A stretch of DNA of 64,000 nucleotides, from NCBI GenBank assembly GCA_029979265.1, contig JAPOHW010000001.1, forward strand, positions 372,001 to 436,000, read 5' to 3'. Positions 9,651 through 17,216 of the stretch are shown here, piece after piece. Each line of letters opens with the position of its first letter. The first letter of the stretch is position 1. The notes under the pieces were generated by a model. It was not told the DNA's origin and searched no databases. It saw nothing but the letters and a program-made list of their open reading frames with translations. A program made the position numbers and the translations under genes. The stretch is from Actinomycetota bacterium. GTDB lineage: Bacteria; Actinomycetota; Acidimicrobiia; Acidimicrobiales; Aldehydirespiratoraceae.

Positions 9651-9656
9651 GCCGAG

Positions 9657-10856
9657 ATGGACGTCCGGCTCGACCCCGCCCTGCTCGAGTTCGCGGACGA
9701 GGTCCGGACCTGGATCGAGGAGCATCTCACCGGTGAATTCGCCCGGTATCGAGGTCGCGGTCTGACCGGGCACGAAGACATCCCCGCCGAAGTTCAGATT
9801 GCGTGGGAGCGCGAACTGGCCGCAGGAGGCTGGCTCGGCATCGATTTTCCTGCCGCAATCGGGGGACGAGAATGTTCCCTCGCCGAACAGGTCGTTTTTC
9901 ACCTCACCTATGTGGAGGCCAGGGCGCCGGGGCGAATCCCGAACATGGGGGTGACACTGCTCGGGCCGACGCTCATGGCCTTCGGAAGTTCTGAGCAGCA
10001 GCAGCGCTTCGTACCACCGATCCTGTCCGGTGCAGAGTTGTGGTGTCAGGGATACTCCGAGCCCGATGCTGGTTCCGACCTTGCCAACGTCAAGACCCGT
10101 GCCGAGTTGGTCGACGGCCGGTGGGTCGTCAACGGGCAGAAGGTGTGGACCTCCCTGGCCCAGTTCGCGGACTGGGTGTTCGTGGTGGCTCGCACCGAAC
10201 CGGGGAGCGAACGCCACGCTGGTCTCAGCTATCTGCTGGTACCGATGGACCAGCCCGGTGTCGAGATCCGACCGATCGTTCAGATCACGGGTGGGACCGA
10301 GTTCAACGAGACGTTCTTCTCCGACGCCGTCACCGACGAGGACCTTGTCGTCGGCGGTGTCGGCAACGGCTGGAAGGTGGCCATGGGCACGCTCGCGTTC
10401 GAGCGAGGCGCGTCGACACTCGGGCAGCAGGTGAGTTTCCGCCAGGAGTTCGACGACCTGATCGCAACCGCAAAGCGCAACGGCCGGTGGGACGAGCCCG
10501 TCGTTCGTCAAGAACTCACCGAGGCGTACGTTCGGCTCGAGGTTCTCCGCTACAACCAATTGCGCATGCTCACGGCCCTCGCCCACGACGGGGTACCCGG
10601 TCCCGAGGCGTCGATCGGCAAGCTCTTCTGGGCCGGGTGGCATCGGCGGATGGGCGAACTCTCCATGTTGGTTGCCGGAGCGAGTGGCATGGCCGCTGGC
10701 CCCGACGGTTACAACGGCCATGGTGACGGACCCGACTATGCGATCGACACAGCGCAGCGCACGTTCCTGTACAGCCGCGCGCACACGATCTATGGCGGCT
10801 CCAATCAGGTGCAGCGAAATGTGATCGGCGAACGGGTGCTCGGACTGCCCCGCTAG
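9657..10856 (+). CDS. Acyl-CoA dehydrogenase
   Basis: A 399-residue flavoenzyme starting at MDVRLDPALLEFADEVRTWIEEHL; the track's 952-residue ORF extends it far upstream through antisense sequence of the ligase. Family signatures include WCQGYSEPDAGSDLANVKTRA (FAD/substrate binding), GQKVWTSLAQFADW and the C-terminal RAHTIYGGSNQVQRNVIGERVLGLPR. It introduces the alpha-beta double bond of an acyl-CoA and passes electrons to ETF. Its stop and that of the convergent M20 peptidase share the palindrome CTAG. Confidence 0.93.
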   Translation: MDVRLDPALLEFADEVRTWIEEHLTGEFARYRGRGLTGHEDIPAEVQIAWERELAAGGWLGIDFPAAIGGRECSLAEQVVFHLTYVEARAPGRIPNMGVTLLGPTLMAFGSSEQQQRFVPPILSGAELWCQGYSEPDAGSDLANVKTRAELVDGRWVVNGQKVWTSLAQFADWVFVVARTEPGSERHAGLSYLLVPMDQPGVEIRPIVQITGGTEFNETFFSDAVTDEDLVVGGVGNGWKVAMGTLAFERGASTLGQQVSFRQEFDDLIATAKRNGRWDEPVVRQELTEAYVRLEVLRYNQLRMLTALAHDGVPGPEASIGKLFWAGWHRRMGELSMLVAGASGMAAGPDGYNGHGDGPDYAIDTAQRTFLYSRAHTIYGGSNQVQRNVIGERVLGLPR

Positions 10857-12235
10857 GCGGGGCGCTCACCGAGATCCCAGTACAACCCGGTCATCACCCG
10901 AAGGGCTTCGCGGGCGATCGGTGCGAGCAGATGTTCGTCGGGCGCGTGCTGGGAGCAACCCGCATAGGAATGCGGTACCCAGACGGTCGGCACGCCGAGC
11001 AGGTCGGCGAAGATGTCGTTCGGGAGTGAGCCGCCCAGGTTGGGCAACACCGTCGGTGGTTCGCCGATCGTGTCCTCGATGGAGGCGGCGACCCATTCGA
11101 CCCAAGGATGGTCGGGGTCGAGTCGTGTTGCCATCATCGGGGTGTGCGGCACCGTCATCTCGATGGCGTGGAAGCCGTGCTCGTCGAGATGGCGTCGGAT
11201 ACCAGCCAGCATGGCGTCGGGGTCGGAGGGCACCACGAAGCGGATCTGGCAGTGAGCGCGCGCCGAGGGCGGGATCGCGTTGACCGGCTTGTCCGGGTTC
11301 CCGGTCGTGAATGCGAGTACTTCGAGTGTGTTCCACCCGAACACCCGCTCCGCCGGACTGAGGCCCGGTTCGCCCCAGTCAGTGTCGATCATCGGTGCGT
11401 CGTCACCGCCACCGACCTCGAGTTCTCGGATTGCCGCGCTCACCGATGCCGGAATGCCCTCGGGGCGAACGTCGGGTACCAGGATCTCTCCGTGCCGACC
11501 GATCATCGAGGCGATCGCATGGCTCAGGATGACGCCAGGATTTGCCAGCAGGCCTCCCCAGTTTCCCGAGTGATGGCCACCGTCGCGGAGGTCGAGGTGG
11601 AGATCGAAGTTCAGGGCCCCGCGGGTGCCCATGAAGATCGTCGGACGCTCCGGAGCCAAGCGCGGTCCGTCCGAGGCGAGCAGCACGTCGGCCGCCAGTT
11701 GCGCCCGGTGCTCGGTGCAGAACGTTCGTAGCCCGGGAGAGCCGGTCTCCTCGCCGGTCTCGAGCAGGATGGTGCTGTTGAAGCCGAGAGAACCGCGGGT
11801 CTCGAGCACGTTCGCCATTGCGGCGAGGTTGATCGTGTGCTGGCCCTTGTTGTCGGCGGTGCCCCGGCCGTACCACCGGTCGCCGGCTTCCTCGAGACGC
11901 CATGGTGATCGATCGTCACGCCACTGATCGTCGTAGCCGCGAACCACATCGCCATGGCCGTATCCGAGCACGGTCGGTCGATGGTCGGATTCGTGGCGGT
12001 GGGCGAGGAGGAATGGGGGACCGTCAGGGTCGTCCGGGTTGGGATGGACGGTTGTTGCGAAGCCGAGGTGCTCCAGCGACGGGGCGATTTCGTCCGCCAG
12101 GTAGTGGTGCAGCTCGTCCCGGCGGTCGAGTTCCTGACTCTCGGTCCGGATCGCGATGCGGCGAGCGAGCTCGGCGAAGAAGCGGCCGTCGTCGAAATAG
12201 GACTCGATACGGGCGATGGCCTCGGTGCGGGTCAC
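10853..12235 (-). CDS. M20-family metallopeptidase/amidohydrolase
   Basis: A 460-residue dinuclear-zinc hydrolase; the 676-residue track ORF overextends the start. The GTG at 12235 (MTRTEAIARIESYF) overlaps the stop of the upstream gene as GTGA and gives a normal-length M20 protein. Visible metal/catalytic segments are GYGHGDVV (His), YGRGTADNKGQH (bridging Asp), LLETGEETGSPG (catalytic and metal Glu) and LASDGPR, with the lid domain in the middle (residues about 190-330). It hydrolyses a peptide or amide bond in the cytosol. Its place in a CoA-catabolic operon suggests deacylation of an amide-linked substrate, which is inference. Confidence 0.87.
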   Translation of the reverse strand: MTRTEAIARIESYFDDGRFFAELARRIAIRTESQELDRRDELHHYLADEIAPSLEHLGFATTVHPNPDDPDGPPFLLAHRHESDHRPTVLGYGHGDVVRGYDDQWRDDRSPWRLEEAGDRWYGRGTADNKGQHTINLAAMANVLETRGSLGFNSTILLETGEETGSPGLRTFCTEHRAQLAADVLLASDGPRLAPERPTIFMGTRGALNFDLHLDLRDGGHHSGNWGGLLANPGVILSHAIASMIGRHGEILVPDVRPEGIPASVSAAIRELEVGGGDDAPMIDTDWGEPGLSPAERVFGWNTLEVLAFTTGNPDKPVNAIPPSARAHCQIRFVVPSDPDAMLAGIRRHLDEHGFHAIEMTVPHTPMMATRLDPDHPWVEWVAASIEDTIGEPPTVLPNLGGSLPNDIFADLLGVPTVWVPHSYAGCSQHAPDEHLLAPIAREALRVMTGLYWDLGERPA

Positions 12236-13257
12236 GAGCTGACCGTATCCGCCGAGCTCGGTGTCGAGTGGGTCGAGGTCACCCTGGTGGCGGGCTCGAC
12301 GGCTGAGATCTGGTCGACGAGTCCCCACTCGAGTGCCGTTTCCGCATCGACGGTTCGATCGAGGAGCAGCCACTCGAGGATCCGGCGGGAGCCGATACGA
12401 CGCGTGATGCTCCATGTGCCACCGACACCTGGGATGAGCCCCATCGTGACTTCGGGAAGACGAAAGCGTGTGTCCGGATCCGCAACGATCCTGCCGGCGA
12501 ATGCGGCCAACTCGATGCCGGCGCCGACGCAGGCGCCGTGGACGTGTGCGGTCGTCCGGTGGGCGATCGCCGCAAGGTGGGATGCGGGCCCGGCGGCCAT
12601 CCGGATGGCATGGGCGGTAGGGGGGTCGGCCACCGAACCGAACTCGGCCGGGTCCCCGCCTGCGCAAAACGACGAACCTTCGGCTCGCCAGACGACGAGA
12701 CGATCCTCGTCTGCACACCCTGCGAGAGCGAACGCAGCGGCGAGTTCGTCTCGGCTCTGCCGGTCGAGCAGATTGTGAAGTCGAGGGCGGGTCAACGTGA
12801 TCGTGATCTCGGTCTCGTCGGCCTCGCATCGCACGCGGGGCGCCGTGTCGTTTCGCACCCGCTGGCCGCGAGACTCGAGCCACGCTGCGTGCTCTGGCCC
12901 GGCCTGCAACATGGCGTAGGCGAGCGACTCGAGGATCAGGCCGTCGGCGAGTGATCCCGAGGCCGATCGGATCACCTGCAACGCCGTCGTGGCGGCAAGG
13001 GGCCGGTCGAGGATGGCTTGGGCCAGCGCGTCGACGTCACCGACCACGTCGGCAAGGTCGCCGTCGGCGGCAACGGTGACGACGGGAAGCGGTGCCAACC
13101 GGTCGAGTACCTGTCGCCAGCGGGCCGGATCGTCGGAGGGCGTTGCCTCGAGGATGACGACTGGCGCGTTGACGGCTGCCCCGATCTCGAAGCGCAGGTC
13201 GATCGAGTCGGTGGCAGCGACTGCGTCCCCGAGCGACCAGTGGGGCACGCCGCGCAT
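12232..13257 (-). CDS. Enoyl-CoA hydratase/isomerase-family protein with N-terminal extension
   Basis: A 341-residue protein starting MRGVPHWSLGDA, one base after the ligase stop (TGACATG). The crotonase core occupies about residues 150-341: SSFCAGGDPAEF forms the oxyanion hole, GACVGAGIELAAFAGRIVADPDTRFRLPEVTMGLIPGVGG contains the CoA pocket and the catalytic Glu region. The 150-residue front part (PVVILEATPSDDPARWRQ, ALQVIRSASGSLADGLILESLAYAMLQ) looks like a second, degenerate crotonase half without the acyl-CoA loop, so a tandem-type arrangement is possible. It probably hydrates or isomerises an acyl-CoA in the same pathway as the flanking ligases. Confidence 0.82.
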   Translation of the reverse strand: MRGVPHWSLGDAVAATDSIDLRFEIGAAVNAPVVILEATPSDDPARWRQVLDRLAPLPVVTVAADGDLADVVGDVDALAQAILDRPLAATTALQVIRSASGSLADGLILESLAYAMLQAGPEHAAWLESRGQRVRNDTAPRVRCEADETEITITLTRPRLHNLLDRQSRDELAAAFALAGCADEDRLVVWRAEGSSFCAGGDPAEFGSVADPPTAHAIRMAAGPASHLAAIAHRTTAHVHGACVGAGIELAAFAGRIVADPDTRFRLPEVTMGLIPGVGGTWSITRRIGSRRILEWLLLDRTVDAETALEWGLVDQISAVEPATRVTSTHSTPSSADTVSS

Positions 13258-13258
13258 G

Positions 13259-14782
13259 TCAGTCGGCGGGTCCGTCGCCGAGGTGGGCGTACTGCTCCCG
13301 CAGCACACGACGGAGGAGTTTCCCGGTGTCGTTGTGCGGGAGTTCATCGACGAAGACGATGTGGGCAGGCACCCGGCTCGATCGGAGTCGGGAACGGATC
13401 AGATCTTCGAGCTCGGCAGCCTCCGGTGCCGTGGCATCGGCCACGGCGACGAGGACGACCTGCTCTCCCCATTCACGATCGGGGACGCCGATCGCAGCTG
13501 CGTTTCGGATGTTGGGGTGCGACATCGCGACGTCTTCGATCTCGCCGGGTGACATGTTCTCGCCCCCACGAATGATGACGTCGTCGTTTCGGCCCTGCAC
13601 GAACAGAAAGCCGTCGGCATCGATGTACCCACCGTCGCGCGTGGGGAACCAGCCGTCGGCATCGAGCAGCGAGCCCTTCTCGCGATACTCCCCGGCGACC
13701 TGTTCGCCCCGCACGAAGATTCCGCCGACCTCGCCCGCAGGAAGGTCGATGCCGTCGTCATCACGGATTGCAACTTCGATGCCCGGCAGCGGTCGGCCGA
13801 CGCTTCCGAGGCGAGCGCGCTCGGTCGACTCGTCGCTGTACTGCGCAATTCGGTGCTCGTCGGGCCCGAGCAGCGCGATCGTCGAGCTGGTCTCGGTCAG
13901 CCCGTAGGCGTTCACGAAGTTGGTGATCGGAAACAGCTCGAGTGCGCGTTCGATGACGGGACGCGGCATCTTGCCGCCGCCGTACGACAACGCCTGCACC
14001 CCGAGCAGGGGCTCGCCACCCCGTTCGTCGAGGGCATCGACGATACGGGTCAGCATGGTGGGTACGACCATCGCGTGGGTCACTCCCTCGGCTTCGACGG
14101 CATCGATCCAAGCATGGGGCTCGAAGCGGGGGAGCTGGACGATCCGGCGACCGGCGTAGACCGACGACAGCATCGCTGCAACTCCGGCGATGTGATAGGG
14201 CGGAACACTGACGAGCGTGGCCTCGTCCTCGCCGGCGCCCATGAACTCGACCGTACCGAGGATGTAGGACACCAGATGTTTGTGGCGAAGGACGGCCGAC
14301 TTCGGTGTGCCGGTCGTGCCGCTGGTGAACAGCAGCACGGCGACGTCGTCGGGGTCCATGTTCCAGTCGCCCGGTTCGGCGCCGATGGTGTGGCCACCGG
14401 CTGGGTCGGCAAGAAAGTCGCCCTGTTGCACCGTCGTCACGGCGTCGATCGAGGCAAGGCGGTCGAGGTTGGTCTCGTCGGTGACGGCGACGGCACTTCC
14501 GACTCGGCCGGCCAGGGTGAGCAGGTCGTCGGACGGCAGGCGGTAGTTGAGCGGGACGTACGGCACACCGGCCCACGCCGAGCCGAACAACATGATCGGT
14601 ACGGCGTGACTTGACTCGTCGCAGAGCACCGCCGCCTCGACGCCGCTGTTGCGATAGCGACGTGCTGCTGCCTGCGCCCGGTCGAAGAGTTGGGCGTAGG
14701 TGAGACCGGTCGTCTTCGATCCGACCGCGGTCCGGTCGCCGAGACCGGAAGCCGCCATCTCGAGAAGCATCATCAGGTTCAT
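13259..14782 (-). CDS. Acyl-CoA ligase (class I adenylate-forming)
   Basis: A 507-residue ANL enzyme. P-loop VLLFTSGTTGTPKSAVLRHKH, A5 NAYGLTETSSTIAL, A8 GRNDDVIIRGGENMSPGEIEDV and A10 HNDTGKLLRRVLRE with catalytic Lys are all present, so it should be active. It is the first of a minus-strand run (ligase, crotonase, M20 hydrolase) joined by 1-bp spacing and a GTGA overlap, a clear translationally coupled operon. The 101-residue gene at 14804 lies 21 bp upstream and probably begins the operon. Confidence 0.9.
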   Translation of the reverse strand: MNLMMLLEMAASGLGDRTAVGSKTTGLTYAQLFDRAQAAARRYRNSGVEAAVLCDESSHAVPIMLFGSAWAGVPYVPLNYRLPSDDLLTLAGRVGSAVAVTDETNLDRLASIDAVTTVQQGDFLADPAGGHTIGAEPGDWNMDPDDVAVLLFTSGTTGTPKSAVLRHKHLVSYILGTVEFMGAGEDEATLVSVPPYHIAGVAAMLSSVYAGRRIVQLPRFEPHAWIDAVEAEGVTHAMVVPTMLTRIVDALDERGGEPLLGVQALSYGGGKMPRPVIERALELFPITNFVNAYGLTETSSTIALLGPDEHRIAQYSDESTERARLGSVGRPLPGIEVAIRDDDGIDLPAGEVGGIFVRGEQVAGEYREKGSLLDADGWFPTRDGGYIDADGFLFVQGRNDDVIIRGGENMSPGEIEDVAMSHPNIRNAAAIGVPDREWGEQVVLVAVADATAPEAAELEDLIRSRLRSSRVPAHIVFVDELPHNDTGKLLRRVLREQYAHLGDGPAD

Positions 14783-14803
14783 GACGGGCTCCCCGGCGCG
14801 CGA

Positions 14804-15109
14804 TCAGTCCGAGGCAGGAAGGGTCTTGGCTTGGGCGATCACCAGTGCCTCGCCGTCTGCAGCAAGGGATCCGTCGCCCGCCTTCGTTGCCAGGATCTCG
14901 ATGGTGCCGGCTTCGTTGCTGTAACGCTTTCCGAGCTGTGTTCCGTCCGCTGCGCCATCGGCTGGAGCACCATCGATCGAACCGGTGCCGGCTGCAACCA
15001 TCGCAGCGCCGCCGCACGTCAGGTCGACCTCGCCAGCTCCCTTCACCACGATCACCTCCGTTGTGCACACCGTGCTCTGGAAGCGGGCTCCCGCCTTCAA
15101 ATCGACCAT
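14804..15109 (-). CDS. Small conserved protein of acyl-CoA ligase operons (unknown function)
   Basis: A 101-residue protein starting MVDLKAGARFQSTVCTTEVIVVKGAGEVDLTCGG; the track start at 15256 crosses the divergent promoter. Two cysteines sit in STVCTTE and DLTCGG, and a later TQLGKRYSNEAGTIEILATKAGDGSL block follows. I recall similar small proteins next to acyl-CoA ligases in mycobacteria and relatives, but no function is known to me. The paired cysteines and compact beta-rich look could suit a metal-binding or carrier role, which is a guess. It heads the ligase-crotonase-M20 operon. Confidence 0.65.
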   Translation of the reverse strand: MVDLKAGARFQSTVCTTEVIVVKGAGEVDLTCGGAAMVAAGTGSIDGAPADGAADGTQLGKRYSNEAGTIEILATKAGDGSLAADGEALVIAQAKTLPASD

Positions 15110-15137
15110 CGTTGTTCCCCCAAGGGTTCGCGTTCGC

Positions 15138-15153
15138 TTCCGCTGCAGCGGAA
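15138..15153. promoter_or_regulatory. Palindromic operator between the small protein and CoA transferase
   Basis: TTCCGCTGCAGCGGAA is a perfect 16-bp palindrome in the 113-bp divergent region between the minus-strand ligase operon and the plus-strand CoA transferase-tetR pair. TetR genes commonly bind a palindrome in front of their own operon, so this is a candidate autoregulatory site. It differs in sequence from the 9621 palindrome, so one regulator need not bind both. Confidence 0.6.
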
Positions 15154-15222
15154 TGTGCCAGTTTGCCTTCCGCAGCCCGGCCGCGAAAGTCGACATCGTC
15201 ACAGAGTCGCTACGGTGCGGCC

Positions 15223-16458
15223 ATGGCGGACTCCGATGTCGCACGCTGGGCCGCAAGTGGTGCCATGGCGCTCACCGGACGACCCGACGGGCCACCGTTG
15301 GTTACACCGGCCGGTGTCGTCAACGCGGCTGTGTCGACGGCACAGTCGGTTGCGACTGCGACAGGTCGATTCGGGACGGTTGTGCACCTCGATGGGCCCG
15401 CCCTTCTCGGCGAGCGCGCCGCGCTTGCCGGCATGGAACGGCAGGGATCGGTGTCGGTGGGCGGCGCTGCGCGGTTCGAGCGGGCCGCCGATGGGTGGAT
15501 TGTTCTCAACCTGCCGAGACACGACGACATCGCCGCCCTGCCGGCACTGCTCGAGGCCGACATCGATCCCCAGGATTGGTGCGGGGTGAGCGAACGTATC
15601 GCGTTGCGTTCGGCGGCCGACCTTGTCGATCGGGGCCGGTTGTTGGGAGTGGCGATCGCTCGGCCCGACGAGCGCCGTCGCGTGGACGGGCCCGGTCGGG
15701 TGCTGCTCGATGGCCCGGCCCGGTCGGTGAACGTTCGGCCACTCGTCATCGACCTCACGTCGCTGTGGGCGGGCCCCCTCGCCGGCTCGATTCTCGCCGC
15801 CGCCGGCGCGCGGGTGATCAAGATCGAGGGCCGGAACCGTCCTGACGGAGCGCGGCTCGGGCCTGCGTCGTTCTTCGATCTGATGAACAGCGGGAAGGAG
15901 ATGCTCGCCCTCGACCTGCGCGATCGGGCTGACGTGCGTCTCCTGCAGCGGTTGATCGGTGCTGCCGACCTCGTGATCGAGGGATCGCGGCCGAGAGCGA
16001 TGGAGCAGATCGGCATCGAGCCGGCGCAGGTGGTCACCGACGCCGCAACATCATGGTTGTCGATCACCGGTCACGGACGAGTGGAGGCACCGGAGCGGGT
16101 GGGGTTCGGTGACGATGCAGCGGTTGCCGGCGGGATCTGGGTCGAGGAACCGGATGGCCCGCTGTTCGTCGCCGATGCCGTCGCCGACCCGTTGACCGGC
16201 CTCGTGGCCGGTGCGCTCGGTGCTGAGCTTCTCGCCGCTGATCGGGCCGCCCTGGTCGAGACACCCCTGTCTCAGGTTGCGGCCTGGGCACGGCGACCGA
16301 ATGTGACTGCTCCGGTCCGCGCAACACCGGACCGACGCTGGCACGTGGTCGCCCCCGAGGGCGTGGTCGCCGTGTCGCCGCCGAGTGCTCGGATGGCGAG
16401 ACGTCGAGCGGCGCCGCTCGATGCGCACGGACCCGCACTGCGCGAGGAGTTCGCCTAG
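15223..16458 (+). CDS. Class III CoA transferase (CaiB/BaiF family)
   Basis: A 411-residue protein from the ATG at 15223 (MADSDVARWAASGAMALTG); the track's extra 126 N-terminal residues overlap the divergent gene. The second half carries the family fold: VIDLTSLWAGPLAGSILAAAGARVIKIEGRNRPDG, then SGKEMLALDLRD, AADLVIEGSRPRAMEQIG and SITGHGR. The expected catalytic Asp downstream is plausibly D in VGFGDDAAVAGG, as in CaiB-type proteins where an Asp follows GHG. The first ~165 residues are an additional N-terminal domain, so the protein looks like a two-half variant. It would swap CoA between acids, in line with the flanking ligases. Confidence 0.8.
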   Translation: MADSDVARWAASGAMALTGRPDGPPLVTPAGVVNAAVSTAQSVATATGRFGTVVHLDGPALLGERAALAGMERQGSVSVGGAARFERAADGWIVLNLPRHDDIAALPALLEADIDPQDWCGVSERIALRSAADLVDRGRLLGVAIARPDERRRVDGPGRVLLDGPARSVNVRPLVIDLTSLWAGPLAGSILAAAGARVIKIEGRNRPDGARLGPASFFDLMNSGKEMLALDLRDRADVRLLQRLIGAADLVIEGSRPRAMEQIGIEPAQVVTDAATSWLSITGHGRVEAPERVGFGDDAAVAGGIWVEEPDGPLFVADAVADPLTGLVAGALGAELLAADRAALVETPLSQVAAWARRPNVTAPVRATPDRRWHVVAPEGVVAVSPPSARMARRRAAPLDAHGPALREEFA

Positions 16459-16469
16459 GGTCCGTCGCC

Positions 16470-17120
16470 ATGGGTGATCCTCGGACTCTCGGGAGCGGAA
16501 AGGCACGCGCCGCCGATGGTCGTGTCGCGGGCCGCCGTGGGCAGGCGACCAGGCAACGGTTGCTCGATGCCACGAGCGCTGCGGTGGCCGAAGGTCGGTA
16601 TCGCGACCTCACCGTGGTCGATGTGTCACGGCGGGCCGAGACGAGTCCGGCCACCTTCTACCAATACTTTCCCGATATCGAGTCGGCAGTGTTGTCGTTG
16701 CTCGACGAGCTCACCGACTCCGGCGGGCATCGGCTCCGCACGCTCGTCACCGAAGCGTCGTGGGAGGGAGATGCGGCCGCCAAAGGACTGGCCCACGGTT
16801 TCATGGCCTTCTTCCACGAGCATGGCAATCTGCTCCGGGTCTGTGACCTTGCTGCGCTGGAGGGCGACGATCGCTTCCGTCAACTCCGTACCCGGCTCTT
16901 CAACGGCGTGTTCCTCGCACTCCAGGATCTCGCCCACGAGGCCCGTGCAACCGGGGAGATTCCTCCGGAATCGTCTCCGGGAGCGATCGCCTCGGTGTTG
17001 ACCACCATGCTCGCCCATGTGAGTGCGCATCAGCCCGGGTTCGAGGCGTGGGGCGTGCCGTCGAACGAGCTTGCAGAGACCATGGCGTCGGTGATCGAGC
17101 GTTCGCTGTACTGGAACTGA
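16470..17120 (+). CDS. TetR-family transcriptional regulator
   Basis: A 216-residue repressor. The helix-turn-helix lies at residues 25-70: RQRLLDATSAAVAEGRYRDLTVVDVSRRAETSPATFYQYFPDIESAVLSLL, a canonical TetR N-terminus. The C-terminal 140 residues are a ligand domain of the type found in acyl-CoA-responsive regulators (weak inference). It lies 11 bp after the CoA transferase and is surely co-transcribed. Candidate operators are the palindromes at 9621 and 15138. It most likely represses the acyl-CoA catabolic island until an acyl-CoA ligand appears. Confidence 0.9.
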   Translation: MGDPRTLGSGKARAADGRVAGRRGQATRQRLLDATSAAVAEGRYRDLTVVDVSRRAETSPATFYQYFPDIESAVLSLLDELTDSGGHRLRTLVTEASWEGDAAAKGLAHGFMAFFHEHGNLLRVCDLAALEGDDRFRQLRTRLFNGVFLALQDLAHEARATGEIPPESSPGAIASVLTTMLAHVSAHQPGFEAWGVPSNELAETMASVIERSLYWN

Positions 17121-17216
17121 ACGGAACTCTGGTCCAAGGGGTCGAGACAACAGGTGGGGCAGCCTCGACGACGCCCTTCTCGCACGGATCGGGGACCCGC
17201 TCTATCGTCGGCGGCC

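Noticed and set aside
7998-9656. N-terminal 553 residues of the 952-aa ORF in front of the acyl-CoA dehydrogenase
   Set aside because: Antisense to the acyl-CoA ligase; the dehydrogenase starts at the ATG at 9657, directly after a promoter.
12235-12883. Upstream 216 residues of the M20 ORF
   Set aside because: They are antisense-frame readings of the crotonase gene; the GTG at 12235 gives a full-length M20 protein and a GTGA overlap.
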